This document shows positions 9,588 through 19,896 of a DNA stretch of 64,000 nt, in pieces. Numbering within the stretch: position 1 is the stretch's first letter; the number at the start of each line of letters is the position of its first letter. Origin of the DNA: an uncultured Paraprevotella sp. (GTDB taxonomy: Bacteria; Bacteroidota; Bacteroidia; Bacteroidales; Bacteroidaceae); NCBI GenBank assembly GCA_900548345.1, contig URKA01000012.1:1-64000 (forward strand), read 5' to 3'. The notes beneath the pieces were generated by a model. The model did no database searches, was not told the DNA's origin, and worked only from the letters and a program-made list of their open reading frames with translations. The position numbers and the translations under genes were made by a program.

Positions 9588-10220
9588 TTATCCGTTCCAG
9601 TGTGCGGGGTCTTTTCTCCAGTCGTTCAGGATGTCTACGTCTTCCTGTGTGATATAGCCGATGCGTACGGCTTCCGATACCACGGCCTCGTAGTTGGTCA
9701 GGGTGATCAGTTTTACCTTGGCTGCCTTGAAGGCTTCGGCTGCCACGTTGAAGCCGTAGGTGTAGGCAGCCACCATGCCGATTACCTCGCAACCGTTGTT
9801 GCGGATGGCCTCAACGGCTTTCAGGCTGCTTCCGCCTGTCGAGATAAGGTCTTCTACGACAACTACCTTCATGCCGGGGCGCAGTTCGCCTTCTATCAGG
9901 TTCTCCAGTCCGTGGTCTTTCGGTTTGGAGCGTACGTATACGAAGGGCAGGTTCAGCAGGTCGGCTACCAGCGCACCCTGCGGGATGGCTCCTGTGGCCA
10001 CGCCGGCGATGGCATCAACGTCGGAAAAACGTTCTTCAATCAGTCGGCTTATTTCTATCTTTACAAATTTGCGAAGTTCCGGGTAGGATAACGTCTTGCG
10101 GTTGTCGCAATAAAACGGAGATTTCCAGCCGGACGCCCATGTGAAGGGATTGGTGGGTTGAAGTTTGATTGCTTTCACTTTAAGCAGTTTAGCAGCGAAA
10201 ATCTTCTCTAATGTTTCCAT
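9588..10220 (-). CDS. pyrE: orotate phosphoribosyltransferase
   Basis: Converts orotate and PRPP to OMP in de novo pyrimidine synthesis. The start METLEKIFAAKLLKV at 10220 gives 210 residues, the family length; an upstream in-frame extension to 10286 reads through the promoter region and is rejected. The PRPP-binding motif VVVVEDLISTGGSS is visible at ~115-128, and the N-terminal ALKLQPTNPFTWASGWKSPFYCDNR-type substrate region (residues ~18-42) is intact. First gene of the unit pyrE-SRPBCC-argH-lipoprotein. Confidence 0.96.
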   Translation of the reverse strand: METLEKIFAAKLLKVKAIKLQPTNPFTWASGWKSPFYCDNRKTLSYPELRKFVKIEISRLIEERFSDVDAIAGVATGAIPQGALVADLLNLPFVYVRSKPKDHGLENLIEGELRPGMKVVVVEDLISTGGSSLKAVEAIRNNGCEVIGMVAAYTYGFNVAAEAFKAAKVKLITLTNYEAVVSEAVRIGYITQEDVDILNDWRKDPAHWNG

Positions 10221-10555
10221 AATGGTTGTAGTTTGATTAATCTGGTGCAAAGATACGAAAATAGAATGATTTTTCGGGTCTGCCACGCGAGTTTTTTAAA
10301 AGAATGTGTATGCACACGGGGCGGGGGATGACGGAAATAAAGGCGTTCGTCCGGGGTGGAAATTTGCGGGGGGGAGCAGCTTGTTCTTATGTCTTGCGAA
10401 AGCAGATGCCGTTCTCGTTGAAATGGCGACCTGTGTGCGTTGCGTTCTTCACCTGTGTCCGTCTCGTTCTTCACCTGTGTGCATTTTGGGCTGTTTAAAT
10501 CGTCTGATTATCAGTGTCTTTGTTTTGCGTTTTTTTGAGGCCTGGATGCGGGGCT
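10221..10555. other. intergenic region between comF and pyrE
   Basis: 335 bp with no gene. It holds the pyrE -7 box (minus-strand TATCTTTG at 10255-10248), a G-rich stretch around 10316-10380, and a three-unit 22-bp ACCTGTG array at 10429-10494. Short open frames here are not convincing. Confidence 0.7.
10429..10494. repeat. 22-bp-period ACCTGTG array, locus A (3 units)
   Basis: ACCTGTG begins at 10429, 10451 and 10473, exactly 22 bp apart. Units 1 and 2 end CGTTCTTC, and the last runs into TGCATTTTGG. The flank GAAATGGCG just before unit 1 and TGCATTTTGG at the end recur at locus B (51638), so the loci share element boundaries and not only a core motif. Confidence 0.85.
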
Positions 10556-11278
10556 TTACAGTGCCGATGACTGCGCGAGTGTCAGCATGCTGATGCGTAC
10601 ATTATCCTGTTGTCGTGTGATGGCTTCCGCGCACGACAGCAGGGTGGCACCTGTGGTGATGACGTCGTCCACCAGCAGGATGTGTCGTCCGGCCATTTTT
10701 TCAGGGTGTTCCAGCCGGAATATGTTCGCCACGTTTGTCTGTCTTTCTGTGTGCGAGAGTGTGGTCTGGCTGGGATTGGATATGATGCGCAATACACTCT
10801 TGTCGTCTATGGGAATGCCCGTGATGTCGGCGATGCCCCGTGCAATCCACAGGCTCTGGTTGTATCCTCTCTTGCGTTCCTTTTGTCGTGATAACGGAAC
10901 GGGTATGATGATGTCTATATCATTGAAAAAGTCTGTGCGGAGGAGGTTGCGCGCCATGTTGCGTCCCATGAAGAAGCCTATTTCGGGACGGTTGCGGTAT
11001 TTCAGGTCAAAGAGGATTTGTGCGTAGGGAGATGATTTGACGTAAAGAAAATAAGACGTGGCTTTCTGCACGGGGACAAGTCCCCGGAACCTCTCTGCCA
11101 TTGGGTTCTCTATAAATGATTTGTGGTGAGTGAACGGCATAAGAGTAAGGCAGTTGCTGCATATAAACTCTTCGCCGAGCGCGAGCCGTCCGGCGCAACA
11201 TGTGCAGTAGCGGGGAAAGAGAAAGTCCGACAGGCTGCCGCACCATATCCGTGCCTTATCCGAAATCCTCTTCCACAT
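10556..11278 (-). CDS. comF: ComF-family phosphoribosyltransferase-like protein
   Basis: 240 residues. N-terminal zinc-knuckle Cys pairs (CTCC and CSNC, residues ~19-45) are followed by a PRTase domain with PRPP loop LLVDDVITTGATLLS at ~200-214 and IDIIIPVPLSRQKERKRGYNQ. ComF proteins are linked to DNA uptake in competent bacteria; in Bacteroidetes the role is unproven. Its start lies inside the 3' end of recX (23-bp overlap), indicating translational coupling in prmC-recX-comF. Confidence 0.88.
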   Translation of the reverse strand: MWKRISDKARIWCGSLSDFLFPRYCTCCAGRLALGEEFICSNCLTLMPFTHHKSFIENPMAERFRGLVPVQKATSYFLYVKSSPYAQILFDLKYRNRPEIGFFMGRNMARNLLRTDFFNDIDIIIPVPLSRQKERKRGYNQSLWIARGIADITGIPIDDKSVLRIISNPSQTTLSHTERQTNVANIFRLEHPEKMAGRHILLVDDVITTGATLLSCAEAITRQQDNVRISMLTLAQSSAL

Positions 11279-11710
11279 GCAAGTGTCGGGTGATGAGCGG
11301 CATCTCGAATCCGCGGCTCAGGGCGAAACGAATCAGTTTGCCGTGCTTCTCGTATTCGGAGCGCGCGCTGACCGCGCGTGCTTTCGATTGAAGAAGTTGT
11401 TGTAGAATTTCCTCGTATTCCTCTTCGTCGAACGCGCCGATAGCCTTTCTGATGATGTCCGCGGGGATTTCCTTCAGCCGTAAGGCCTGTGCCACTTTGA
11501 CGCGTCCCCATCGGTTGTATCGGATTTTTTCCTTTGTAAAACTCTGCGCATATCTGTTCTCATCGATAAACCCTTCTTCCGTCAGGCGCGCGATGACCGT
11601 TTCGGCATGCGGCTCCATGCCCCATGTCTTGAGTTTGCCGCGCACCTCAGAGGTGCAGTGTTCGGCGGCCGAACAATATGCGGCGGCTTTGTTCAACGCT
11701 TCCGCTTCTG

Positions 11711-12562
<852 letters not shown>

Positions 12563-12580
12563 GACATGAGGTTTGTCGGG

Positions 12581-12588
12581 CAAAAATA
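12581..12588 (-). promoter_or_regulatory. -7 box for prmC
   Basis: Minus-strand TATTTTTG, a TAnnTTTG match 19 bp upstream of the prmC start. It supports the short start of prmC. Confidence 0.5.
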
Positions 12589-12603
12589 CGATTTTTATCG
12601 GAA

Positions 12604-13692
12604 ATGGATATGACTGAAGACGAAAAATATATGCAGCGCTGCATACAGCTGGCGCGTAACGGAATGTACGGGGCACCCCCTAACCCGATGGTGGGAGCCG
12701 TGGTGGTCTGTCACGGGAAGATAATCGGGGAGGGATACCATAGGCGTTGCGGCGAGGCGCATGCCGAAGTGAATGCCATCCGTTCCGTGAGGGATGAAAG
12801 CATGCTGAAGGAGAGTACAATCTACGTGAGCCTTGAACCGTGTTCCCATTTCGGGAAGACTCCGCCCTGCGCAGATTTGATTATAGAGAAAGGCATTCCC
12901 CGCGTGGTCATAGGTTGTGCCGACCCTTTTGCCAAGGTGGCGGGGAGGGGCATACGTAAGTTGCGTGATGCCGGAGCGGAGGTGACGGTGGGCGTGCTCG
13001 AAAAGGAATGCCTTGCGTTGAACCGTCGTTTCATGACCTTTCATACGCTTCGCCGTCCTTATATCACCTTGAAGTGGGCGGAGTCGGCCGACGGCTTTAT
13101 CGACCGCCTGCGTGCGGACGCAACCTCTGCGCCTTGCATCTTTTCTTCCGACTACACACGCATGTTGGTGCATCGGGAGCGTGCCGTGCATCAGGCTATT
13201 CTGGTAGGTACGGAGACGGCACGCAAGGACGACCCTTCGTTGCAGGTGCGTGATTGGCCGGGGAGGTCTCCGCTTCGTTTGGTACTCGACCGCACCGGAA
13301 GACTCCGGTCCGGATTGAAACTTTTTGACGGCACTGTGCCGACACGGGTTTATGTGGACGTTGCTGCGGGCTCGCCGGAATATGAAGGGCGAACGGGGGT
13401 GACGTGTGTACGCGTGGATTACGGGCACGAAGTGTTGCGTCAGGTGCTGGACGACCTGTATGCCCTGTCGGTGCAGTCGCTTCTTGTCGAAGGCGGCAGC
13501 CGTTTGTTGTCGGCTTTTATGGATGCCGGATTGTGGGATGAAATCAGGGTCGAACAGGCCGGCTTCACACTTGGCGAAGGGGTGTCGGCTCCTCCTCGTC
13601 CCTGTGGTGAGATGGATGTGGAGATGGTCGACGGTCGTCGGATTGTCCGCGTGGTCCATCCGGCAGGATGTGTGGTAAAATCGCTTGTTTAG
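12604..13692 (+). CDS. ribD: bifunctional riboflavin deaminase/reductase
   Basis: 362 residues. It performs the deamination and side-chain reduction steps of riboflavin synthesis. The N-terminal deaminase has HAEVNAI (~54) and PCSHFGKTPPC (~79), the zinc ligands. The C-terminal reductase (~150-350) includes TLKWAESADGFI and LLVEGGSRLLSAFMDAGLWDE. Start could be 12604 or the ATG six bases later. It diverges from prmC over ~40 bp and is followed by its own terminator. Confidence 0.95.
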   Translation: MDMTEDEKYMQRCIQLARNGMYGAPPNPMVGAVVVCHGKIIGEGYHRRCGEAHAEVNAIRSVRDESMLKESTIYVSLEPCSHFGKTPPCADLIIEKGIPRVVIGCADPFAKVAGRGIRKLRDAGAEVTVGVLEKECLALNRRFMTFHTLRRPYITLKWAESADGFIDRLRADATSAPCIFSSDYTRMLVHRERAVHQAILVGTETARKDDPSLQVRDWPGRSPLRLVLDRTGRLRSGLKLFDGTVPTRVYVDVAAGSPEYEGRTGVTCVRVDYGHEVLRQVLDDLYALSVQSLLVEGGSRLLSAFMDAGLWDEIRVEQAGFTLGEGVSAPPRPCGEMDVEMVDGRRIVRVVHPAGCVVKSLV

Positions 13693-13698
13693 TGGAAA

Positions 13699-13741
13699 AA
13701 AGCGTTGATTTATCTATTTTTTAGATAATTCAACGCTTTAC
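13699..13741 (+). terminator. intrinsic terminator of ribD
   Basis: Stem AGCGTTGATTTATCTA (13701-13716) pairs with TAGATAATTCAACGCT (13722-13737) with one mismatch, flanked by A and T runs. Confidence 0.8.
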
Positions 13742-13766
13742 TTTTCGTTATAGTAAAAATTGTGCG

Positions 13767-13774
13767 TATTTTTG
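13767..13774 (+). promoter_or_regulatory. -7 box upstream of the envelope operon
   Basis: TATTTTTG fits TAnnTTTG and lies 30 bp upstream of the DUF6242 lipoprotein start, after the ribD terminator. No clear TTTG at -33. Confidence 0.45.
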
Positions 13775-13804
13775 TAGCTTGATAATAAATATTGTGTGGC
13801 GTTT

Positions 13805-15175
13805 ATGAAGAAAACCATATTGGCGTGGCCGTTCGTGCTGTTGGCGATGCTTGTGTTCTGTGCATGTGGCGATGATGAAGAGACTGTATTGAGCAGTGAC
13901 TGTCACATCAGCAGTTTTACATTGGGGGGTGTGAAGCGCGAAATACATACCACCAGTTCTACCGGAGAGGATTCCACGTACATCGTGTCTTATAATGCGT
14001 CGTCTTATGCCATGCGCATCAATCAATTGGACGGGACCATCGAGAATCCTGATTCGCTTCCCCGGAATACCTTGAAAAGGGCGATGCTGGTCACGATAGA
14101 AACTTCCGGTTCCGTGATTTACCGTAAAAAGGATGATGCGGGGGAGAACTGGATGGCCTATTCCTCAACGGACTCCATCGATTTTAACCAGACACTTGTG
14201 TTCCGTGTGGTTTCGGCCGATGGGTCGGCATGGCGCGACTATTCTGTGAATGTGAATGTCCATCAGCAGGAGGGGGATGAGTTTGTGTGGAAGAAACTCG
14301 CCGAGCCGGGCAGATGGGATGATGCCGAAGATTTGAAGACTTTCGTGTGGAATGAAAAAGTATGGGTGTTCGCACGAAAGGGCGCGGACATAAGTCTGTT
14401 CAGTTCCGGGGCAACCGGAGGGACGCAGTGGGAAGAAGAGGAACTTCAAGGATGCGGACAAGCCGATATCAAGACGCTGACGAAATTTGGCGGAAAGCTC
14501 TATATGAGTGGCACCGACGGCTCCTTGATGGTGTCTGATGATGCCTTGGTCTGGGCTTCCGTGACCACCGATTGCGGCAACCTGCGCCTGCTGACGGCCG
14601 ACGACGCTTATCTGTACGCCTATGCCGGACAGGCCTTGTGGCATTCAGCCGACGGGCAGCACTGGACGGAGGAAGAGCTTGACGCACCTGCCGACTCCCT
14701 GCCTGTGCAGGATTTTGCGGCGGTGTCCTATACACAGTCCGACGGCCTGCGCAAGATTTTGTTACTTGGAAACCGGAGCGTTTCCGAGTATGAGAAAGAT
14801 ACTCACGCCATGGTCTGGAGTCGCGGCACAAGAACACCGGCGGCCGATGCCTGCTGGATGTATTACGAAGTTTCACGAGACAACCGTTATGCCTGTCCGC
14901 GGTTAAGTCCGCTTGAGGTGCTTCGCTACGGCGACAGCCTGCTGGCATTCGGCGGAGCCTCGATAGGCGGTACTGTCCACGGGCCGCTTGATGCCATATA
15001 TGTGAGCCGTGACAACGGCATCACATGGAAGAGTAGCGGAATATACTTCCTGCCGGATGGCGTGCGCAACACACAGAACGTGTTTGCCGCGACCACCGAT
15101 GCCCGAAACTGTCTGTGGCTTGTGACGGGTCGTCAGGTATGGCGCGGACGGCTGAACAGATACGGTTTTAAATAA
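13805..15175 (+). CDS. DUF6242-type lipoprotein
   Basis: 456 residues from ATG 13805 (MKKTILAWPF); a GTG nine bases earlier is less likely. A lipobox ends at the Cys of FCACGDD. An N-terminal Ig-like beta domain (~25-155) is followed by a repetitive beta region (~165-456) with Trp and Asp/Gly blades (WMAYSS, ADDAYLYAYAGQALWHSADGQHW, YVSRDNGITWKSSG), like a BNR-type beta propeller. Function unknown. It lies 19 bp upstream of the DUF6089 barrel, suggesting an outer-membrane role. Confidence 0.8.
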   Translation: MKKTILAWPFVLLAMLVFCACGDDEETVLSSDCHISSFTLGGVKREIHTTSSTGEDSTYIVSYNASSYAMRINQLDGTIENPDSLPRNTLKRAMLVTIETSGSVIYRKKDDAGENWMAYSSTDSIDFNQTLVFRVVSADGSAWRDYSVNVNVHQQEGDEFVWKKLAEPGRWDDAEDLKTFVWNEKVWVFARKGADISLFSSGATGGTQWEEEELQGCGQADIKTLTKFGGKLYMSGTDGSLMVSDDALVWASVTTDCGNLRLLTADDAYLYAYAGQALWHSADGQHWTEEELDAPADSLPVQDFAAVSYTQSDGLRKILLLGNRSVSEYEKDTHAMVWSRGTRTPAADACWMYYEVSRDNRYACPRLSPLEVLRYGDSLLAFGGASIGGTVHGPLDAIYVSRDNGITWKSSGIYFLPDGVRNTQNVFAATTDARNCLWLVTGRQVWRGRLNRYGFK

Positions 15176-15194
15176 CAAGCCCACGGCAATCCGG

Positions 15195-15926
15195 ATGAAA
15201 AAACTGCTGTTCATATTCATTTTCTGCCTGTCATGCTTCCCGCAGGGAACTGTGGCGCAGGATGAAGTGTACAGGATGGAGCTGGGCGGCGGTGCAGGCG
15301 GCAGCTTTTATCTGGGCGATGCAAACAGTAAACCGTTCGCGCATCTCGGTGCGATGGGCGGTGTGCTGGCACGATACATATTCAATCCCCGTATGGCCTT
15401 GAAAGGCAACCTTGCCATCGGCCATCTGTCGGGGCAGACCGGGAAAATCTTTTTTCCGGCCGATGCGAACAGCGGTACGGTTGAAGGCGGACAGCCCGGA
15501 ATGGCTACGTTCAAACGGAATGTCATCGATTTCGGCGTGCAGTTCGAGTTCAACTTCTGGGGCTACGGCATCGGGCGCGGCTTTGAAGGATACAGCCGCA
15601 TCACGCCTTATATGCTGTTCGGGGCCGGGGTCACGCTGGCGCCGAAACCGTTGAAGATGAATGCCGGCTTCAACATACCGTTGGGAGTCGGGGTGAAGTA
15701 CAAAGTGAGGCCGCGCCTGAATATAGGGCTGGAATGGAGCATGCGTTTCACCACCACGGACAAGTTGGATGTGTCCAATGCGGACGGGGTGATTCTGAAC
15801 GACCCGTATGGAGTGAAGAGTGCGATGTTCAAGAACAAAGACTGTTACTCATTCACCATGTTGTTCATTACATACGACATGTTCCCCAAGTGTATGAATT
15901 GTAATAATATTAAATATGTCTTTTAA
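15195..15926 (+). CDS. outer-membrane beta-barrel protein, DUF6089 family
   Basis: 243 residues with a signal peptide ending GTVAQ. The body is a small beta barrel with alternating strands (MELGGGAGGSFYLGDANS, VDFGVQFEFNFWGYG, PRLNIGLEWSMRFTTTDKLD). The last residues MNCNNIKYVF are past the barrel. Its stop overlaps the uppS start by 11 bp. Constant linkage to uppS and bamA in Bacteroidales suggests a role in envelope assembly, but none is shown. Confidence 0.8.
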   Translation: MKKLLFIFIFCLSCFPQGTVAQDEVYRMELGGGAGGSFYLGDANSKPFAHLGAMGGVLARYIFNPRMALKGNLAIGHLSGQTGKIFFPADANSGTVEGGQPGMATFKRNVIDFGVQFEFNFWGYGIGRGFEGYSRITPYMLFGAGVTLAPKPLKMNAGFNIPLGVGVKYKVRPRLNIGLEWSMRFTTTDKLDVSNADGVILNDPYGVKSAMFKNKDCYSFTMLFITYDMFPKCMNCNNIKYVF

Positions 15927-16656
15927 CAGAGAAGTAGACTTGAAACGTGTGCCCCGTCATGTGGCCATTATCATGGATGGAAACGGGCGTTGGGCCAAGG
16001 CAAAGGGCTTGCCGCGTACGGCAGGGCATCAGCAAGGGGTGGAGACCGTGAAGAGAATTACCGAGGAAGCCACCCGGTTGGGCATTTCATATCTTACCTT
16101 ATATACCTTTTCTACGGAGAACTGGAACCGTCCCGTAGATGAGATTGCAGCGTTGATGGGGCTGATTCTGGACCATCTGGAAGAGGAAATATTCATGAAG
16201 AACAACGTGCGTTTCCGGGTCATCGGTGAATTGGAACGCATACCGGAGAAAGTGCGCACGCGTTTGCAGGAATGTATGGACAGGACGGCGAAGAACGACA
16301 AAATGACGATGGTCATTGCCTTGAGCTATTCGTCGCGTTGGGAACTGACAAGAGCCATGCAGCGTATGGCCGACGAGGTGAAGAGCGGAACATTACAGCC
16401 CGAACAGATAACGGAAGAAACGATACAGGCGCATCTGGCGACGAGCTTCATGCCCGACCCGGATTTGCTGATTCGTACGGGCGGGGAATATCGTATCAGC
16501 AATTACCTCTTGTGGCAATGTGCCTATACTGAGTTCTATTTCTGCGATACGTTCTGGCCCGATTTCAATGAAGACGAGCTGCGTAAGGCCGTGGCGGACT
16601 ATCAGTCGAGAGAGCGCCGTTTCGGACAGACAAGTGAACAAGTGGCTACCCTATAA
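15916..16656 (+). CDS. uppS: isoprenyl transferase (undecaprenyl diphosphate synthase)
   Basis: 246 residues. It makes the C55 lipid carrier for peptidoglycan and O-antigen from FPP and IPP. HVAIIMDGNGRWAK carries the catalytic Asp and start signature. TLYTFSTENWNRP and the C-terminal LLIRTGGEYRISNYLLWQ region are family hallmarks. The ATG overlaps the preceding barrel gene, and bamA follows 11 bp later. Confidence 0.96.
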   Translation: MSFNREVDLKRVPRHVAIIMDGNGRWAKAKGLPRTAGHQQGVETVKRITEEATRLGISYLTLYTFSTENWNRPVDEIAALMGLILDHLEEEIFMKNNVRFRVIGELERIPEKVRTRLQECMDRTAKNDKMTMVIALSYSSRWELTRAMQRMADEVKSGTLQPEQITEETIQAHLATSFMPDPDLLIRTGGEYRISNYLLWQCAYTEFYFCDTFWPDFNEDELRKAVADYQSRERRFGQTSEQVATL

Positions 16657-16667
16657 GCAACGAACCT

Positions 16668-19307
16668 ATGAAAACAGTAGAAAGAATCTGTCTCCTATTA
16701 TTTATAATAATGTATGCGGCTGTGCAGGCTGTGCATGCGCAGTCAACCGATGGCACGCAAATCAAGCCGGCCGTTGAATACAGTCGTATTCCCCGGACCT
16801 ATACGATAGGTGGCATTGCCGTGGAGGGTGCCAAGAATTACGATGATTATGTGCTGATTGGACTGTCGGGACTTGCTGTAGGGCAGAAAGTAGAGATTCC
16901 GGGTAGTGATGTGACTGAGGCTATCAAACGTTTCTGGCGTAACGGATTGTTCTCCAATGTGTCGATAGAACTGGACAGTATAGTCGGCGACAAAGCCTTC
17001 TTGTGCATTAAGCTGTCGCAGCGTCCGCGCGTGTCGCAGATTAACTATGTCGGCGTAAAGAAGGGCGAACGGGAAGATTTGGAGAAGAGTATCGGTTTGC
17101 TGAAGGACAATCAGCTGACCCCGAATATGATAGACCGTGCCGAATTCCTTATCAAGAAGTATTTCGATGACAAAGGTTACAAGAATGCAGAGGTGAGCAT
17201 CCTGCAGAGAGACGATGTGTCGGCACCCGACCGGATTATTGTGGACATCCACATCGACAAGAAGACCAAGGTGAAGATACACTCGATTACCATTGAAGGA
17301 AACCATGCTCTTCCGACGAAGAAAATCAAAGGTACGATGTTTGTGCCCGGTGTGTTCAAGAAAACCAACGAGAAAGGACGTCCCGGAAGCTGGTTCCGCA
17401 CGAAGAAGTTCATTAAAGCCAAGTATGAGGAAGACAAGGCCAACCTGATTAGCAAGTATAACGAACTGGGCTATCGCGACGCCATGATTGTGGCGGATAG
17501 TGTGACACCGCATGACGAAAAGACGGTGAATGTGTACGTAAGGGTGGAAGAAGGACAGAAATATTATGTGCGCAACATTGACTGGGTGGGTAACACCGTG
17601 TACAGCACAGACCATCTGAGTTATCTCTTACGCATGAAGAAAGGTGATGTGTACAATCAGAAACAGATTGAAGACCGTACCCGTCAGGATGAGGATGCCA
17701 TCGGAAACCTGTATTATAACAACGGATACGTGTTTTATGAGCTGAATCCTGTGGAGATTAACGTCGACGGAGACTCGGTGGATTTGGAGATGCGCATCAC
17801 GGAAGGTCCGCAGGCGACCATACGCCATATCGGTATCAGCGGAAACGACCGCGTGTATGAGAATGTGGTGCGACGTGAGTTGCGCACGAAGCCGGGCGAT
17901 TTGTTCAGCAAGGAGTCCCTGGAACGTTCCTACCGTGAAATCGCCTCCATGGGACATTTCGACCCGGAGAAGATCAATCCGGATGTGCAGCCTAATGCGA
18001 GCAACGGAACGGTGGACATTAACTGGGGGCTGGAGTCCAAGTCGACCGACCAGGTAGAGTTCTCGCTCGGATACGGGCAGACTGGTGTCATCGGTAAGAT
18101 TGGTTTGAAGTTCTCCAACTTCTGTCTGGCCAACCTTTTCGGAAAAGGCGGTGTGCGCCGCGGTATCCTCCCGCAAGGCAACGGCGAGACATTCAGTATC
18201 AGCGGACAGACCAATGCCAAGTACTACCAGTCGTACAGCATCAACTACGTCAATCCATGGTTCGGCGGCAAGCGTCCAAACTCTCTTTCTTTCTCGGCAT
18301 TCTATGCCAAGCAGACTGATGTGAGCGACAACTATTACAATTCTTCCTATTACAACAGCTACTACAACTATCTGTACGGTTACGGAACGAGCGGCTCCAA
18401 CTATTACGAGAACTTCCTCGACCCCGATTCTTACCTGAAACTCTTCGGTGTTTCCTTGGGATGGGGTAAGCGTTTGCGCTGGCCCGATGACTACTTCCAG
18501 CTGTCGGCCGACCTCTCTTACCAGCGTTATATCCTGAAGAACTGGGAATACTTCTTGATTTCAAACGGTTCCTGCAACAATATCTCCTTGAACCTTACGC
18601 TGTCGCGTAATTCTACGGATAATCCCATTTATCCCAGACGCGGCTCCGAGTTCATGCTGTCGGCAGGCCTCACTCCGCCGTATTCCTTGTTTGACAAGTT
18701 GGATTACGCCAACCTTGCCAACAACTACCAGAGTGCGACTTATCAGAGCGAGATGCAGAAGAAGTACAAATGGGTGGAATACCACAAATGGAAGTTCAAG
18801 CTCCGCACCTATACGGCACTGACCGGACAGGTGAAGTGTCCGGTGTTGATGACACGCGTGGAATTCGGTATCCTGGGAGCGTACAACGGGCACAAGAAGT
18901 CGCCGTTCGAGACCTTCTATGTCGGCGGTGACGGTATGTCGGGTTATTCCTCCACATACGCCACGGAAACCATCGGTCTGAGGGGATACGACAACGGAGC
19001 ATTGACGCCTAACGGTTATACCGGCTATGCGTACGACCGTTTTACACTGGAGTTGCGTTATCCTTTCATGCTTCAGAATTCCACGAATATCTACGGCTTG
19101 ATTTTCGTGGAAGGCGGTAATGCCTGGACGAAGGCCAGAGACTTCAATCCCTTCGACATGAAACGTTCCGCCGGGGCCGGTGTACGTATCTTCCTGCCCA
19201 TGGTGGGATTGCTCGGTATCGACTGGGCTTATGGCTTCGACGAAGTCTTCGGCTCAAAACAATATAGCGGAAGCCAGTTCCATTTCATATTGGGACAAGA
19301 GTTTTAA
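16668..19307 (+). CDS. bamA: outer-membrane protein assembly factor BamA
   Basis: 879 residues. Core of the Bam machine that folds outer-membrane barrels. After a signal peptide (ending AVHAQ) come POTRA domains up to ~455 (YTIGGIAVEGAKNYDDYVL, PRVSQINYVGVKKGERED, IHSITIEGNHALPTKK, YYVRNIDWVGNTVYS, ATIRHIGISGNDRVYE), i.e. five. A 16-strand barrel (~465-879) follows, ending YSGSQFHFILGQEF. An extracellular loop at ~550-590 is packed with Tyr and Asn. A long insert in POTRA 3 (GVFKKTNEKGRPGSWF) is typical of Bacteroidetes. Confidence 0.96.
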   Translation: MKTVERICLLLFIIMYAAVQAVHAQSTDGTQIKPAVEYSRIPRTYTIGGIAVEGAKNYDDYVLIGLSGLAVGQKVEIPGSDVTEAIKRFWRNGLFSNVSIELDSIVGDKAFLCIKLSQRPRVSQINYVGVKKGEREDLEKSIGLLKDNQLTPNMIDRAEFLIKKYFDDKGYKNAEVSILQRDDVSAPDRIIVDIHIDKKTKVKIHSITIEGNHALPTKKIKGTMFVPGVFKKTNEKGRPGSWFRTKKFIKAKYEEDKANLISKYNELGYRDAMIVADSVTPHDEKTVNVYVRVEEGQKYYVRNIDWVGNTVYSTDHLSYLLRMKKGDVYNQKQIEDRTRQDEDAIGNLYYNNGYVFYELNPVEINVDGDSVDLEMRITEGPQATIRHIGISGNDRVYENVVRRELRTKPGDLFSKESLERSYREIASMGHFDPEKINPDVQPNASNGTVDINWGLESKSTDQVEFSLGYGQTGVIGKIGLKFSNFCLANLFGKGGVRRGILPQGNGETFSISGQTNAKYYQSYSINYVNPWFGGKRPNSLSFSAFYAKQTDVSDNYYNSSYYNSYYNYLYGYGTSGSNYYENFLDPDSYLKLFGVSLGWGKRLRWPDDYFQLSADLSYQRYILKNWEYFLISNGSCNNISLNLTLSRNSTDNPIYPRRGSEFMLSAGLTPPYSLFDKLDYANLANNYQSATYQSEMQKKYKWVEYHKWKFKLRTYTALTGQVKCPVLMTRVEFGILGAYNGHKKSPFETFYVGGDGMSGYSSTYATETIGLRGYDNGALTPNGYTGYAYDRFTLELRYPFMLQNSTNIYGLIFVEGGNAWTKARDFNPFDMKRSAGAGVRIFLPMVGLLGIDWAYGFDEVFGSKQYSGSQFHFILGQEF

Positions 19308-19324
19308 CTTTAAAACAAGAGAAT

Positions 19325-19843
19325 ATGAAGAAGTTGTTCAATCTATTGTGTTTACTCATGCTGATGGGCGGTATGTCCGTCAAGGCGCAGAAGTTTGCTT
19401 TGGTCGACATGGAATATATACTGAAGAATATTCCGGCGTATGAACGGGCCAACGAACAATTAAACCAAGTGTCGAAAAAGTGGCAGGCCGAGGTGGATGC
19501 CCTGACCGAAGAAGCACAGATTCTTTACAAGAACTATCAGAGCGAGGCTGTTTTTCTGAGCGCGGAGCAAAAGACCAAGAAGGAAGAGGAGATTGTGGAG
19601 AAGGAAAAGCAGGCCGCCGAGATGAAGAAGGCCTATTTCGGTCCTGAGGGCGAACTGTTCAAGAAGCGCGAGAGTCTGATGGCACCGATACAGGATGAGA
19701 TTTACAATGCTGTGAAGACGATAGCGGAGAGCAAGGGCTATTCGCTGATACTTGACCGTGCGTCGGATGCAGGCATCATTTTTGCTTCGCCCAAGGCGGA
19801 TATAAGTAACGAAGTTCTGACAAAATTAGGATATTCCAATTAA
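19325..19843 (+). CDS. Skp/OmpH periplasmic chaperone, paralog 1
   Basis: 172 residues with a signal peptide ending SVKAQ. FALVDMEYILKNIPAYERANEQL opens the OmpH fold, followed by a long charged coiled coil (~45-120) that forms the jellyfish tentacles and a return strand YSLILDRASDAGIIFAS. It holds unfolded outer-membrane proteins for BamA, which lies 17 bp upstream. Confidence 0.9.
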   Translation: MKKLFNLLCLLMLMGGMSVKAQKFALVDMEYILKNIPAYERANEQLNQVSKKWQAEVDALTEEAQILYKNYQSEAVFLSAEQKTKKEEEIVEKEKQAAEMKKAYFGPEGELFKKRESLMAPIQDEIYNAVKTIAESKGYSLILDRASDAGIIFASPKADISNEVLTKLGYSN

Positions 19844-19849
19844 CCTTCG

Positions 19850-19857
19850 TATTTTTG
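19850..19857 (+). promoter_or_regulatory. possible -7 box for the second skp
   Basis: TATTTTTG (TAnnTTTG) 39 bp upstream of the second skp ATG; no good -33. Confidence 0.35.
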
Positions 19858-19896
19858 CAAGTCAGAGGACAGAAACATAATTAAATAACATATCAG

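Noticed and set aside
10429..10494. CRISPR array
   Set aside because: Units are only 22 bp with no separate spacers, sequences vary between units, and no cas genes are near.
12595..13659. 354-codon open frame on the minus strand
   Set aside because: It lies wholly antisense to ribD, whose motifs are clear; the antisense frame is a codon-bias artefact.
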